Of a DNA stretch of 64,000 bases, positions 1 to 9,510 are shown piece after piece. This DNA comes from Arsenicicoccus piscis. GTDB taxonomy: Bacteria; Actinomycetota; Actinomycetes; Actinomycetales; Dermatophilaceae. Each line of letters begins with the position of its first letter. The stretch's first letter is position 1. The DNA is taken from positions 248,001-312,000 of the forward strand of contig NZ_JAKZHV010000002.1 in NCBI RefSeq assembly GCF_022568835.1. The letters run 5' to 3'. A program made the translations under genes and the position numbers. The notes under the pieces were generated by a model that saw only the letters and a list, made by a program, of their open reading frames with translations, made no database searches and was not told where the DNA came from.

Positions 1-1614
1 CCAGCGCAGCATGGTGAGCACGTCCAACCGGTCGCCGACGGCGGCCCGCACGGCCGCCACCGTGGCGGGGTCGGTCGGGTCGCGCCGGGTGGCGAGCTCG
101 ATCAGGGTGAGGTGCTCGCGCACGAGCAGGGCGATGGTGTCGACGTCGTCGCTGTCGAAGCCGAGCCGGGTCGCGAGCGCCCGACCCACCGGCTCGCCCT
201 CGAGCGAGTGGTCGCGCGCACCGGCGACCTTGCCGATGTCGTGCAGGAGCGCGGCGACCGACAGCAGGTCGGGACGCTCCACCTCACGCACCATGGAGCT
301 GACGTTGACGACCGTCTCGATGCTGTGCCGGTCGACCGTGAAGCGGTGGATCCCGTTGCGCTGTGGGCGACTTCGCACGGCGTCCCACGCCGGGAGCCAG
401 CTGCTGACGAGGCCGGCCTGGTCGAGCGCCTCCCACACCTCGATCAGGCCGGGACCGGAGGCGAGCAGGTCGCAGAACAGGTCGCGCGCCTCGGCGGGCC
501 ACGGCTGCGGCAGCGCCGGCGCGTGCTCCACGAGGTTGGCGAGGGTCGTCGGGGCGATCGGCAGCCCGGCGCGTGCTGCGACGATGCCGGCTCGCAGGAC
601 GAGCAGCGGGTCGCTCCCGTGCACCGCTCGTCCGCCGAGGACGACCTCGCCGTCGTGGGCGTGCAGGCCGTACCCCAACGGGCTGAGCACCGGTCTACGG
701 GGGCCGACGCGCAGCGTGCGCGCCCGCTGGGACTGCCCCGCGCGGCGCATCGTGCTCTCCAGGGCGTAGCCGATGACCCGGGCGCCCCCGCACACGCGGG
801 TGAGCAGGTCGTCGCTGTCCTGGTCGCCGAAGAGAGCGGCGACGGCGTCCTGGTCCTCGACGTTGAGCCGCGAGCGGCCGCGGCCGGTGACGAGCTGGAG
901 CCCGTCGCGCACGTCCAGCAGGGTGGCGTGCGCCTCGTCGACCGCGCCCCGGGGTCGGTCGGTCAGCCACGCGCTGGTCAGCGCCCGCAGCACCGTCATG
1001 TCCCGTAGACCACCCGCACCCTCCTTGAGGTCCGGTGCCAGGGTCTGGGTCACGTCGCCGAACCGCTCGTGCCGGACCTGGACCGACTCGACCAGCTCGG
1101 GGAGCCGCTTGCGTGCGTTGGCGCGCCAGTCGTGGCTGAGCGCGGCACGCACGCCGAGCACGACCTCCGAGTCGCCGCACAGGTGCTCGAGGTCCAGCAG
1201 ACCGACCGCGGCCGTCAGGTCGGCGGTGGCGGCCTTGCGGCACTCGCCGAGGGAGCGGACGGCGTGGTCGAGGCCGAGCCCGCTGTCCCAGAGCGGATAC
1301 CAGAGGCGGTCGGCGAGCGCGGTCAGCTCACCGGCGCGCTGCCGGCCGTCGTGCAGCAGGACCAGGTCGAGGTCGGAGAGCGGCCCGCTGTCGCCCCGGG
1401 CGAGGCTGCCGGTCGCGGCGAGGGCCACCCCGACCAGCGACCGCCCCCCCGTCGCCTGCAGCCACAGCTCGGAGAGGGCGGCGCGCGTGGCCGCCGTCGT
1501 CGCCTGGCGCCGGGCAGCCCCGGCGCCAGGCCTGGCGAACTCACGCGTGCCGGCGAGCCGCAACCGGTCGGCGCGCAGCGTGGGCTTGGAGGTGGGCGTG
1601 GAGGTGGTGGTCAC
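1..1614 (-). CDS. glnD: PII nucleotidyltransferase / nucleotidyl-removing enzyme GlnD, 3'-truncated by window edge
   Basis: The enzyme modifies and demodifies the T-loop tyrosine of the PII protein encoded just upstream; in actinobacteria this is usually adenylylation rather than uridylylation. The visible 538 codons start at GTG and run off the left edge. A nucleotidyltransferase motif GSLARGDSGPLSDLDLVL lies near residues 69-86 (GS, then SDLD metal ligands), and an HD-domain motif LLHDIGK near residue 456. The two C-terminal ACT domains would lie outside the window. It is the last gene of amtB-glnK-glnD, 62 nt after glnK. The family call is firm; adenylylation is inferred from relatives. 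Confidence 0.95.
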   Translation of the reverse strand, partial: MTTTSTPTSKPTLRADRLRLAGTREFARPGAGAARRQATTAATRAALSELWLQATGGRSLVGVALAATGSLARGDSGPLSDLDLVLLHDGRQRAGELTALADRLWYPLWDSGLGLDHAVRSLGECRKAATADLTAAVGLLDLEHLCGDSEVVLGVRAALSHDWRANARKRLPELVESVQVRHERFGDVTQTLAPDLKEGAGGLRDMTVLRALTSAWLTDRPRGAVDEAHATLLDVRDGLQLVTGRGRSRLNVEDQDAVAALFGDQDSDDLLTRVCGGARVIGYALESTMRRAGQSQRARTLRVGPRRPVLSPLGYGLHAHDGEVVLGGRAVHGSDPLLVLRAGIVAARAGLPIAPTTLANLVEHAPALPQPWPAEARDLFCDLLASGPGLIEVWEALDQAGLVSSWLPAWDAVRSRPQRNGIHRFTVDRHSIETVVNVSSMVREVERPDLLSVAALLHDIGKVAGARDHSLEGEPVGRALATRLGFDSDDVDTIALLVREHLTLIELATRRDPTDPATVAAVRAAVGDRLDVLTMLRW

Positions 1615-1676
1615 TGGTCCTGCCGTTTCTCGCGCGTGGTGTTCGCAGAGTTCTTCCCAGAGTGGTCCGTCGTGCC

Positions 1677-3358
<1,682 letters not shown>

Positions 3359-3380
3359 GACTCCAGGCTGTCGGGCGCGT

Positions 3381-3418
3381 GTTTCCGATCGTGCCACCTG
3401 GTGTTACAGCCGTGTTAG
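3381..3418 (-). promoter_or_regulatory. Putative GlnR box upstream of amtB
   Basis: On the minus strand four 5-mers occur at an exact 11-bp period: CTAAC, GTAAC, TGGCA, GAAAC, each separated by six bases. The known actinobacterial GlnR box is GTnAC-n6-GaAAC repeated twice. Elements one, two and four fit well and the third poorly. The box ends 23 bp before the amtB start codon. Confidence 0.6.
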
Positions 3419-3504
3419 CGCGGACCCCGGATGAGTTAAGAGTCGGTGTCGACGAGACCGGTGGAGCCCGGCACCAGGCTGCGCCCGGCACCATACTGGG
3501 GGGC

Positions 3505-4407
3505 ATGGGGATCAACGAGGAGGTGGCCCGCCGCACCGCGGGCGTCATGCGCAGCATCCGTCGGCGAGGGGCGCTCGCGGTCCGTGACCGGGTGGCCGGC
3601 GAGGACGCCGCCACGCGCGCCGGAGAGATCTGGGGCAGCCCCGGCGAGCGTTGGTTCAGCTCTGCCGACCCGATCTGCCGCGTCCACGGCGACGCCTCGA
3701 TGTACGCCGGAGGGTTGCGGGCGCTGCTCCTGCAGGCGCTGCACCCGCTCGCGATGGCCGGCGTCGCGTCGCACTCGGGCTACCAGGACGACCCGTGGGG
3801 GCGGCTGCAGCGCACCGGGGGCTACATCGCGACGACCACGTTCGGGACGATCGCGGACGCCGAGGCGACCATCGCCCAGGTGCGCGAGATCCACCAGCGG
3901 ATCGTCGGCGTCGCACCGGACGGACGGCGCTACTCCGCCTCCGACCCGACGCTGCTGCGCTGGGTGCACCTCGCCGAGATCGAGAGCTTCCTCATGGCCT
4001 ACCAGGCGTTCGGGGCGGGCCGGCTCACCCCGGCCGAGGCCGACACCTACGTCGCGCAGAGCGGGGTCTCCGCCCAGCTCCTCGGGGTGCCGGACCCGCC
4101 GACGAGTGTGGCCGAGATGCACGAGCAGCTCGCGTCCTACCGGCCGTTGCTGCAGGACACGGAGGGCTCGCGCGAGGTCGCCCGCTTCCTGCTGCGCCGG
4201 CCCCCGGTCTCCGGTCTGGCCCGGCTGGGCTACCAGGGGCTCGCCACCGGCGGCGTCTGGCTGCTCGAGCCGTGGGCCCGCACGATGCTGCACCTGGACG
4301 ACCCCGGCGAGCTGGGTCGGCGGATCGGGCTGGGGAGCAGCCGCCTGGTCCGCTGGCTGATGGCCGACGACTCCGTGCAGCACCCGGCGCTCGGCTCCGC
4401 GGCCTAG
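3505..4407 (+). CDS. DUF2236 / MpaB-type oxygenase-fold protein
   Basis: A 300-residue protein of the DUF2236 family (PF09995), which is related to rubber oxygenase (Lcp) and fungal MpaB and is expected to be alpha-helical and possibly haem-binding. The hallmark region DPICRVHGDASMYAGG, followed by LRALLLQALHPLAMAGV and DPWGRLQRT, is present. The ATG follows a GGGGGG stretch and matches the usual N-terminus; an ATG 126 nt upstream would add unrelated residues. It is transcribed divergently from amtB and ends six bases from the convergent arsR. The substrate is unknown and no link to its neighbours is evident. Confidence 0.85.
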   Translation: MGINEEVARRTAGVMRSIRRRGALAVRDRVAGEDAATRAGEIWGSPGERWFSSADPICRVHGDASMYAGGLRALLLQALHPLAMAGVASHSGYQDDPWGRLQRTGGYIATTTFGTIADAEATIAQVREIHQRIVGVAPDGRRYSASDPTLLRWVHLAEIESFLMAYQAFGAGRLTPAEADTYVAQSGVSAQLLGVPDPPTSVAEMHEQLASYRPLLQDTEGSREVARFLLRRPPVSGLARLGYQGLATGGVWLLEPWARTMLHLDDPGELGRRIGLGSSRLVRWLMADDSVQHPALGSAA

Positions 4408-4413
4408 ACTCCG

Positions 4414-4776
4414 CTAGACCTCGAGCGCGCGGCGGGCGAGCGCCAGGCGCTCGGGGACGAGGGTGAACCACGCCCACGCCCCACGGCGCTCACGCGTGAG
4501 CAGACCCGCCTCGACGAGGACCTTGAGGTGGTGGCTCACCGTGGGCTGGGCCAGACCCAACGGCTCCGGTAGATCGCACGCGCACACCTGCTGTCCCGGT
4601 GAGCAACGCACGATGGCGAGGATCTGCAGGCGCACGGGGTCAGCCACCGCCTTGAGCAACCGGGCCACGAGCTCGGCGTCCGCGCGAGTCATGGGGGCAC
4701 TGCCCGCGGTGGCGCAGCACCGCTCGACGGCCTGCGCCAACGGCGCGCGGCCGTCTGGGGTGATCGCGATCGTCAT
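4414..4776 (-). CDS. arsR: Arsenic-responsive repressor ArsR (ArsR/SmtB family)
   Basis: A 120-residue winged-helix repressor of the divergent arsenic operon. The helix-turn-helix is seen in LGLAQPTVSHHLKVLVEAGL, and the ADPVRLQIL and RRGAWAWF signatures frame it. Candidate As(III) ligands are the adjacent Cys20-Cys21 near the N-terminus and Cys65/Cys67 in VCACDL. The N-terminal Cys pair plus one Cys near the DNA-binding helix matches the Corynebacterium type of site rather than the E. coli CxC-only type. The start is the ATG at 4776. A -10-like CAATAT ends six bases before it, so the message may be leaderless and autoregulated by the overlapping inverted repeat. Confidence 0.93.
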   Translation of the reverse strand: MTIAITPDGRAPLAQAVERCCATAGSAPMTRADAELVARLLKAVADPVRLQILAIVRCSPGQQVCACDLPEPLGLAQPTVSHHLKVLVEAGLLTRERRGAWAWFTLVPERLALARRALEV

Positions 4777-4782
4777 CACGCC

Positions 4783-4802
4783 ATATTGACATGCATCGAT
4801 AT
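4783..4802. promoter_or_regulatory. ArsR operator 1, overlapping the arsR promoter
   Basis: ATATTGACATGCATCGATAT is an inverted repeat with half-sites ATATTGA and TCGATAT around six bases and one mismatch. On the minus strand it covers a CAATAT -10 element placed 6 bp before the arsR ATG, with TGACAC 17 bp further upstream as a -35. On the plus strand it contains TTGACA, a possible -35 for acr3. Confidence 0.7.
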
Positions 4803-4819
4803 CGGGTGTCACGGTTGCC

Positions 4820-4839
4820 ACATCGATCTCCGTCGATGT
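4820..4839. promoter_or_regulatory. ArsR operator 2, in the acr3 leader
   Basis: ACATCGATCTCCGTCGATGT is a perfect inverted repeat (ACATCGA-N6-TCGATGT). It has the same 7-N6-7 geometry and related half-sites as operator 1, 37 bp away. It lies between the presumed plus-strand promoter and acr3, so bound repressor could block acr3-arsC transcription. Confidence 0.7.
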
Positions 4840-4848
4840 CCAGCCCGA

Positions 4849-4881
4849 CCCGACCCAAACCCGACCCAAACCCGATCCATA
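4849..4881 (+). repeat. Three 11-bp tandem repeats in the acr3 leader
   Basis: The unit CCCGACCCAAA occurs twice exactly and a third time degenerately (CCCGATCCATA), ending 20 bp before the acr3 GTG and just upstream of its GGAAAGG ribosome-binding sequence. The stretch is C/A-rich and should be unstructured. Confidence 0.6.
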
Positions 4882-4901
4882 CCCGGTGGAAAGGCCCCCG
4901 C

Positions 4902-5972
4902 GTGACGACCACCCAGGACGTGCCGGCGCACGTCACCAGCCGGCTGTCCACGCTCGATCGCTACCTGCCCGTGTGGATCGGCGCAGCCATGGCCCTCGGT
5001 CTCGCGCTGGGTCGCGGGGTGCCGGGGCTCGGGTCCGCGCTGGACGCCGTGCAGCTGCACGGCATCTCGCTGCCGATCGCCATCGGCCTGCTCGTCATGA
5101 TGTACCCGCCGCTGGCGAAGGTGCGCTACGACCGGCTCGGCACCGTGACCTCCGACCGCCGCCTCATGGGCCTCTCCCTGGTCCTCAACTGGGTCGTCGG
5201 TCCCGCCCTGATGTTCGCGCTCGCGTGGATCTTCCTGCCCGACCTCCCCGAGTACCGCACCGGGCTGATCATCGTCGGGCTGGCCCGTTGCATCGCCATG
5301 GTCATCATCTGGAACGACCTGGCGTGCGGCGACCGCGAGGCCGCCGCCGTGCTCGTGGCCCTCAACTCCCTCTTCCAGGTCGTCTGCTTCGCCGGGCTCG
5401 GCTGGTTCTACCTCACTGTGGTGCCCGGCTGGCTCGGCCTTGAGCAGAGCACCCTGCAGGTCTCGTTCGCCCAGATCGCCGTCTCGGTCCTGATCTTCCT
5501 CGGGGTCCCTCTGCTTGCCGGCTACCTCTCCCGCACGGCAGGCGAGCGGATCAAGGGACGCACCTGGTACGAAAGCACCTTCCTCGCGCGCATCTCCCCC
5601 TTGGCGCTGCTCGGCCTGCTCTTCACCATCGTCCTGCTCTTCGCGCTGCAGGGCGACCAGATCACCAGCCGGCCCCTCGACGTCGTCCGGATCGCCGTGC
5701 CACTGCTCGTGTACTTCGCCGCCATGTGGGGCGGCGGCTACCTCCTCGGCAGTGCTCTTGGCCTGAGCTACGAGCGCACCACCACGCTCGCGTTCACGGC
5801 CGCGGGCAACAACTTCGAGCTCGCCATTGCGGTCGCGATCGCGACCTTCGGCGTCACCTCGGGCCAGGCTCTCGCCGGGGTGGTCGGCCCCCTGATCGAG
5901 GTCCCCGTGCTCGTGGGCCTGGTCTACGTGTCGCTCGCCCTGCGTCGCCGCGCCCCAGCCACGAGCCAGTAG
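4902..5972 (+). CDS. acr3: Arsenite efflux transporter ACR3
   Basis: Membrane permease that exports As(III), 356 residues with about ten membrane segments. The transport-site cysteine of ACR3 proteins is present at residue 130 in GLARCIAMVIIWNDLACGD, and the second conserved region FTAAGNNFELAIAVAIA near the end is intact. GTG at 4902 is preceded by GGAAAGG and gives a family-length protein. The in-frame ATG at 4791 was rejected because it would translate the operator region. It forms an operon with arsC, 30 nt downstream, opposite arsR. Confidence 0.95.
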   Translation: MTTTQDVPAHVTSRLSTLDRYLPVWIGAAMALGLALGRGVPGLGSALDAVQLHGISLPIAIGLLVMMYPPLAKVRYDRLGTVTSDRRLMGLSLVLNWVVGPALMFALAWIFLPDLPEYRTGLIIVGLARCIAMVIIWNDLACGDREAAAVLVALNSLFQVVCFAGLGWFYLTVVPGWLGLEQSTLQVSFAQIAVSVLIFLGVPLLAGYLSRTAGERIKGRTWYESTFLARISPLALLGLLFTIVLLFALQGDQITSRPLDVVRIAVPLLVYFAAMWGGGYLLGSALGLSYERTTTLAFTAAGNNFELAIAVAIATFGVTSGQALAGVVGPLIEVPVLVGLVYVSLALRRRAPATSQ

Positions 5973-6002
5973 ACCCCCTCAAGTCCCCCGAAGGAGCACC
6001 CC

Positions 6003-6464
6003 ATGAGCACCAGCCGCCCTTCTGTCCTCTTCGTCTGCGTTCACAATGCTGGACGCTCCCAGATGGCCCAGGCGTGGCTGGCCCAGCTGGCCGGCGACGC
6101 CGTGGAGGTGCGCTCGGCCGGATCCGCGCCCGGCGACGCGGTCAACCCCGCCGCAGTCGAGGCCATGCGCGAGGTGGGCATCGACATCAGTGACGCGCAC
6201 CCCAAGGTGCTGACCACCGAGACCGTCCTGAGCTCCGATGTCGTCATCACCATGGGCTGTGGCGACACCTGCCCGGTCTTCCCCGGCAAGCGTTACGAGG
6301 ACTGGCCGCTTGACGACCCGGCCGGTCAGGGGGTCGAGGCCGTGCGCCCGATCCGTGACGCCATCCACCAGCGGGTAATCGATCTGCTGAGGTCCCTCGA
6401 CGTGCCCGTGGTGACCGACCGCGCCCCTAGGACGACAGCGCCGCCTAGCGCACCATCCGGGTGA
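6003..6464 (+). CDS. arsC: Arsenate reductase, low-molecular-weight phosphatase fold
   Basis: Reduces arsenate to arsenite for export by ACR3. The 153-residue protein has the P-loop CVHNAGRS with nucleophile Cys12 and the family aspartate in YEDWPLDDP. Two further cysteines sit in MGCGDTCPVF. Thioredoxin-coupled ArsC uses a resolving Cys pair, whereas actinobacterial forms can use mycothiol/mycoredoxin; the sequence does not decide between them. A good AAGGAG precedes the ATG. The last 17 residues (Thr/Pro/Ala-rich) extend past the usual end and run 20 bp into the convergent EamA gene. Confidence 0.92.
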   Translation: MSTSRPSVLFVCVHNAGRSQMAQAWLAQLAGDAVEVRSAGSAPGDAVNPAAVEAMREVGIDISDAHPKVLTTETVLSSDVVITMGCGDTCPVFPGKRYEDWPLDDPAGQGVEAVRPIRDAIHQRVIDLLRSLDVPVVTDRAPRTTAPPSAPSG

Positions 6465-7404
6465 TCGCCACGCCGAGCAGGCACAGCGCCCCGCCGATCA
6501 GCATGGCCAGGGTCGGCGTCTCCCCCAGCAGCAGCCAGGAGAGCACGATGGCGACGGCCGGCACGACGTACGTCGTCGCCGAGGTGCGCCCGGCCGACGA
6601 GCGCTTGAGGACGTAGGCCCAGGTCGTGAACGCGAACGCCGTCGGCAGCACCCCGAGGTAGACCAGGCTGAGGGTCGCGCCCTGCGGCGCGGTCCCGAGG
6701 TCGCGCGCCAGCTCCCCCGCCCAGGGCAGCAGCGCCACGGCTCCGGCCGTCGCGCCGAGCCAGGTCAAGGTCGCCGAGTCGACCGTGCGCAGCAGGCGCT
6801 TCTGCAGCAAGGTGGCACCGGCGTAGAGCACCGCGGCCGCGAGCGCCAGCAGCAGGCCGGTGATCGCGACGCCACCCGTCGAACCCACCGAGTCCGTCGA
6901 ACCCACCGCGCCCGAGCCCGACCCGGGCCGACCGTGCGAGTGCGACGACAACCCGATCAGGACGACGCCGAGGAAGGACACCGGGGCCCCGATGACCAGC
7001 CCGCGCGGGAAGCCTTCGCCGAGGAACAGCCCCGCGAACACCACCACCATCAGCGGTGCCAGGTTGACCACCATGGCCGCGGTGCCGGCGTCGATGGTCT
7101 GCTCCGCGACGTTGAGCGCGAGGATGTAGAGGCAGAACCACGCCACGCCCCACACGATGACCAGGGGCACGGATCTCCTTGGGGGCCAACGGATCCCGGA
7201 GCGCAACGCGATCAGTCCGAGCACCGCGCTGCCGACGAGCATGCGCAGCAGGGCCATCGACCCGGCGCCGTACGCCGGGCCGGCATAGCGGATGACGATG
7301 AACGACGACGCCCACAGGACGACGGTCGCGGCCGCGGCGAGCAGCACGCGCGGCTCGTTGGTGGCCGACTCGGTGGTGGTCGACTCGGTGCTCGGGGTCG
7401 GCAC
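6445..7404 (-). CDS. EamA-family drug/metabolite exporter
   Basis: A 319-residue inner-membrane protein with two EamA repeats and about ten membrane segments (first repeat about residues 18-150, second about 175-318). They are separated by a polar Gly/Ser/His linker at about 152-172. The GTG start lies 3 bp after the aroB stop, suggesting translational coupling. Family members export amino acids, nucleosides or other metabolites, and the substrate here cannot be read. Position behind aroB makes an aromatic metabolite conceivable, but that is a guess. The 3' end overlaps arsC on the opposite strand. Confidence 0.85.
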   Translation of the reverse strand: MPTPSTESTTTESATNEPRVLLAAAATVVLWASSFIVIRYAGPAYGAGSMALLRMLVGSAVLGLIALRSGIRWPPRRSVPLVIVWGVAWFCLYILALNVAEQTIDAGTAAMVVNLAPLMVVVFAGLFLGEGFPRGLVIGAPVSFLGVVLIGLSSHSHGRPGSGSGAVGSTDSVGSTGGVAITGLLLALAAAVLYAGATLLQKRLLRTVDSATLTWLGATAGAVALLPWAGELARDLGTAPQGATLSLVYLGVLPTAFAFTTWAYVLKRSSAGRTSATTYVVPAVAIVLSWLLLGETPTLAMLIGGALCLLGVAITRMVR

Positions 7405-7407
7405 GGG

Positions 7408-8475
7408 CTAGCTCACGGCCGCGAAGGCCTGCGCCAGCAGCTCCTCGTCCGGAGCCTCCAGCCGCCCCGGCTCCCCCACGGCGTCGAGCACGACGAAGCG
7501 CAGCGAGGACCCTCGGGACTTCTTGTCGCGCGACATCGCGGTGCGCAGCGCGGGCCACGAACCACCCGGGTAGCGCGTGGGCAGCCGCAGCGCCTCCAGC
7601 ACGTCGCGGTGCCGCTGCACGTCGCTCGCGGACAGCCGGCCCGCCGCGTGCGACAGCTCGGCGGCGAAGACCAGACCGACCGCGACCGCGTCACCATGCC
7701 GCCAGGTGTAGTGCTCGACCTGCTCGATCGCGTGCGCGAACGTGTGCCCGTAGTTGAGGATCTCGCGCAGCGAGGACTCCAAGAGGTCGGCCGCGACGAC
7801 CCGCGCCTTGACGGCGATCTTGCGCTCGACCAGCTCGCGCAGCACCGGACCGTCGACGTCGAGGGCGGCGGCCGGGTCGGTCTCCACGAGCTCGAGGATG
7901 CGCGGGTCGGCGATGAAGCCGCCCTTGACGACCTCGGCCATCCCGGCACGCAGGTCGGCCTCGGGCAGGGTGCGCAAGGTGGCGAGGTCGCACACCACGC
8001 CGACGGGCGGGTAGAACGCCCCGACCAGGTTCTTGCCCTCGGCGGTGTTGATGCCGGTCTTGCCACCGACGGCGGCGTCGACCATGGCGAGCAGGGTCGT
8101 CGGCACCTGCACGACCGGCACACCGCGCAGCCAGGTGGCGGCCGCGAACCCGCCGAGGTCGGTCACCGTGCCACCGCCCACGCACACGATGGCGTCGGTG
8201 CGGGTGAAGGCGGCCCGACCGAGCTGGCCCCACAGGTCGGCGAGCACCTCGACGGACTTGGCCGACTCGGCGTCCGGCACCGTCGCGCGGTGCACCTCGA
8301 GTCCGTCGCGCGCGGCGAGCGCGTCGCTGAGCTGGTCCGAGATGTGTTGCACCGCAGGGCTGCACACGACGAGCACCCGAGCCGCGGAGGTCGGCACCAG
8401 GTCGGCGGCCGCGTCGAGGATGTCGTGCCCGACCAGCACGTCGTAGTCGGACCCCACCGCGATGGTGGTCGTCAT
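7408..8475 (-). CDS. aroB: 3-dehydroquinate synthase AroB
   Basis: Second step of the shikimate pathway: DAHP to 3-dehydroquinate with NAD and a divalent metal. At 355 residues it has normal length. Visible motifs are the NAD site VCVGGGTVTDLGGFAAA, VPTTLLAMVDAAVGGKTGIN, the metal-ligand helix region GMAEVVKGG, and NYGHTFAHAIE with metal-binding His residues. Its ATG overlaps the stop of the second shikimate-kinase domain (ATGA). The upstream reading frame stays open into the kinase region, but that is not a real AroK-AroB fusion because the conserved kinase domain there is in another frame. Confidence 0.96.
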   Translation of the reverse strand: MTTTIAVGSDYDVLVGHDILDAAADLVPTSAARVLVVCSPAVQHISDQLSDALAARDGLEVHRATVPDAESAKSVEVLADLWGQLGRAAFTRTDAIVCVGGGTVTDLGGFAAATWLRGVPVVQVPTTLLAMVDAAVGGKTGINTAEGKNLVGAFYPPVGVVCDLATLRTLPEADLRAGMAEVVKGGFIADPRILELVETDPAAALDVDGPVLRELVERKIAVKARVVAADLLESSLREILNYGHTFAHAIEQVEHYTWRHGDAVAVGLVFAAELSHAAGRLSASDVQRHRDVLEALRLPTRYPGGSWPALRTAMSRDKKSRGSSLRFVVLDAVGEPGRLEAPDEELLAQAFAAVS

Positions 8476-8969
8476 GCGGACTCTCCGTCCACGAGGGCGA
8501 CCACCTGGTCCGCGACGTCGGCGGCGGACCGGGCCGAGGTGTCGACGACCCAGGTGGCGACCTCGGTGTAGATCGGCCGGCGCTGCTGCATGTGCCGGAT
8601 CCACGACCGCCGTGGCACGAGGACGACCATCGCCGGGTTGGCGTCGAAGCCGATCCGCTTGGCGGCGTCGGCGATGCCCACGTCGAGGAACACGACCCGC
8701 TCGTGCGCGAGCGCCGCCCGTACCTGCGGGTCGAGCACCGCTCCCCCGCCGAGCTCGACGATGCCGTCGCACTCGCGCAGCGCCGCCAGCGACGCCGTAC
8801 GCTCCAGCTCGCGGAAGCGAGCCTCGCCGGACTCGATGAACACGTCGGACACGCTCGCGCCGGCGAGCGCCTCGATGTCGCGGTCGACCTCGCGGACCGC
8901 GAGGCCGAGGCGCTCGGCGACCAGCTGGGCTACCGTCGTCTTGCCCGAGCCGGCGGGCCCGACGAGCAC
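8472..8969 (-). CDS. aroK: Second shikimate kinase domain (canonical aroK position), start uncertain
   Basis: Shikimate kinase phosphorylates shikimate with ATP. This frame shows Walker A GPAGSGKTTVA, the shikimate-binding Asp in VDRD, Arg in ARFRELER, LGGGAVLD, and the late Arg in RRPIYTEVA. The nucleotide lid is unusual: ANPAMVV stands where other kinases have an Arg-Pro-Leu-Leu type sequence, so the lid arginine seems lost. The only local start (GTG 8969) leaves no room for the first beta strand, encoded just upstream as PRLVLVG. This supports the view that the frame is really the C-terminal half of a two-domain protein that begins at 9510. Confidence 0.75.
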   Translation of the reverse strand: MLVGPAGSGKTTVAQLVAERLGLAVREVDRDIEALAGASVSDVFIESGEARFRELERTASLAALRECDGIVELGGGAVLDPQVRAALAHERVVFLDVGIADAAKRIGFDANPAMVVLVPRRSWIRHMQQRRPIYTEVATWVVDTSARSAADVADQVVALVDGESA

Positions 8970-8998
8970 GAGCCGTGGCCCGGAGCCGGCCCGCTGCG

Positions 8999-9510
8999 CC
9001 CCCCTCCCCGGCCCCGGAGCGATCGAGCGAGCCGAGCGCGGCGAGGACCTCCTCGGTGACCTGACCGGGGTCGCGGCCGCCCGTCTGCGCAGTGATCGAC
9101 GCCAGCGACTCGTAGACCTCGAGCCTCCCGTCGTAGAGCCCCTGCAGGTCGGGGCGGTGCAGCATCGGGCGGTAGACGTCGCCGCCGACCCGGGTGAGCA
9201 CCTCCGCCAGCGGCGCGTGGAGATAGACGACCTCGTGGTCGGCCAGCCGATCGCGCACCGCGGTGCTGCCGATCGCGCCGCCGCCGAGAGCGAGGATGCA
9301 CGGTGGCCCGTCGAGCAGCTCGACGATGGTCTGCTCCTCGAGGGCACGGAAGGCCGGCTCGCCCTCGCGGGCGAAGAAGGTCTGCACGGTGCAGCCGATG
9401 CGCTCCTCGATGACGTGGTCGCTGTCGACGAACTCCGCGCCGAGGTGGGCGGCGAGACGACGGCCGATCGTGGTCTTGCCCGCCCCCATGAAACCGATGA
9501 GGACGATCAC
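8999..9510 (-). CDS. aroK: First shikimate kinase domain, frame broken at its 3' end
   Basis: This domain of about 170 residues starts at GTG 9510, overlapping the aroC stop by four bases. It has a full shikimate-kinase motif set: Walker [15 protein letters not shown], Arg in AFRALEE, LGGGAIG, lid YRPML and RLEVYES. It has no stop of its own, and its frame runs open through the second kinase domain into aroB as meaningless Arg-rich sequence. Removing one G from the six-G run at 8999-9004 would join it in frame to the second domain, giving one 345-residue double kinase. A sequencing or assembly error, a real mutation, or programmed slippage are all possible. Confidence 0.75.

Noticed and set aside
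4791-4901. Upstream ATG that would lengthen ACR3 by 37 residues
   Set aside because: It would translate the operator repeats and has no ribosome-binding site, while GTG 4902 has one and gives the family length.
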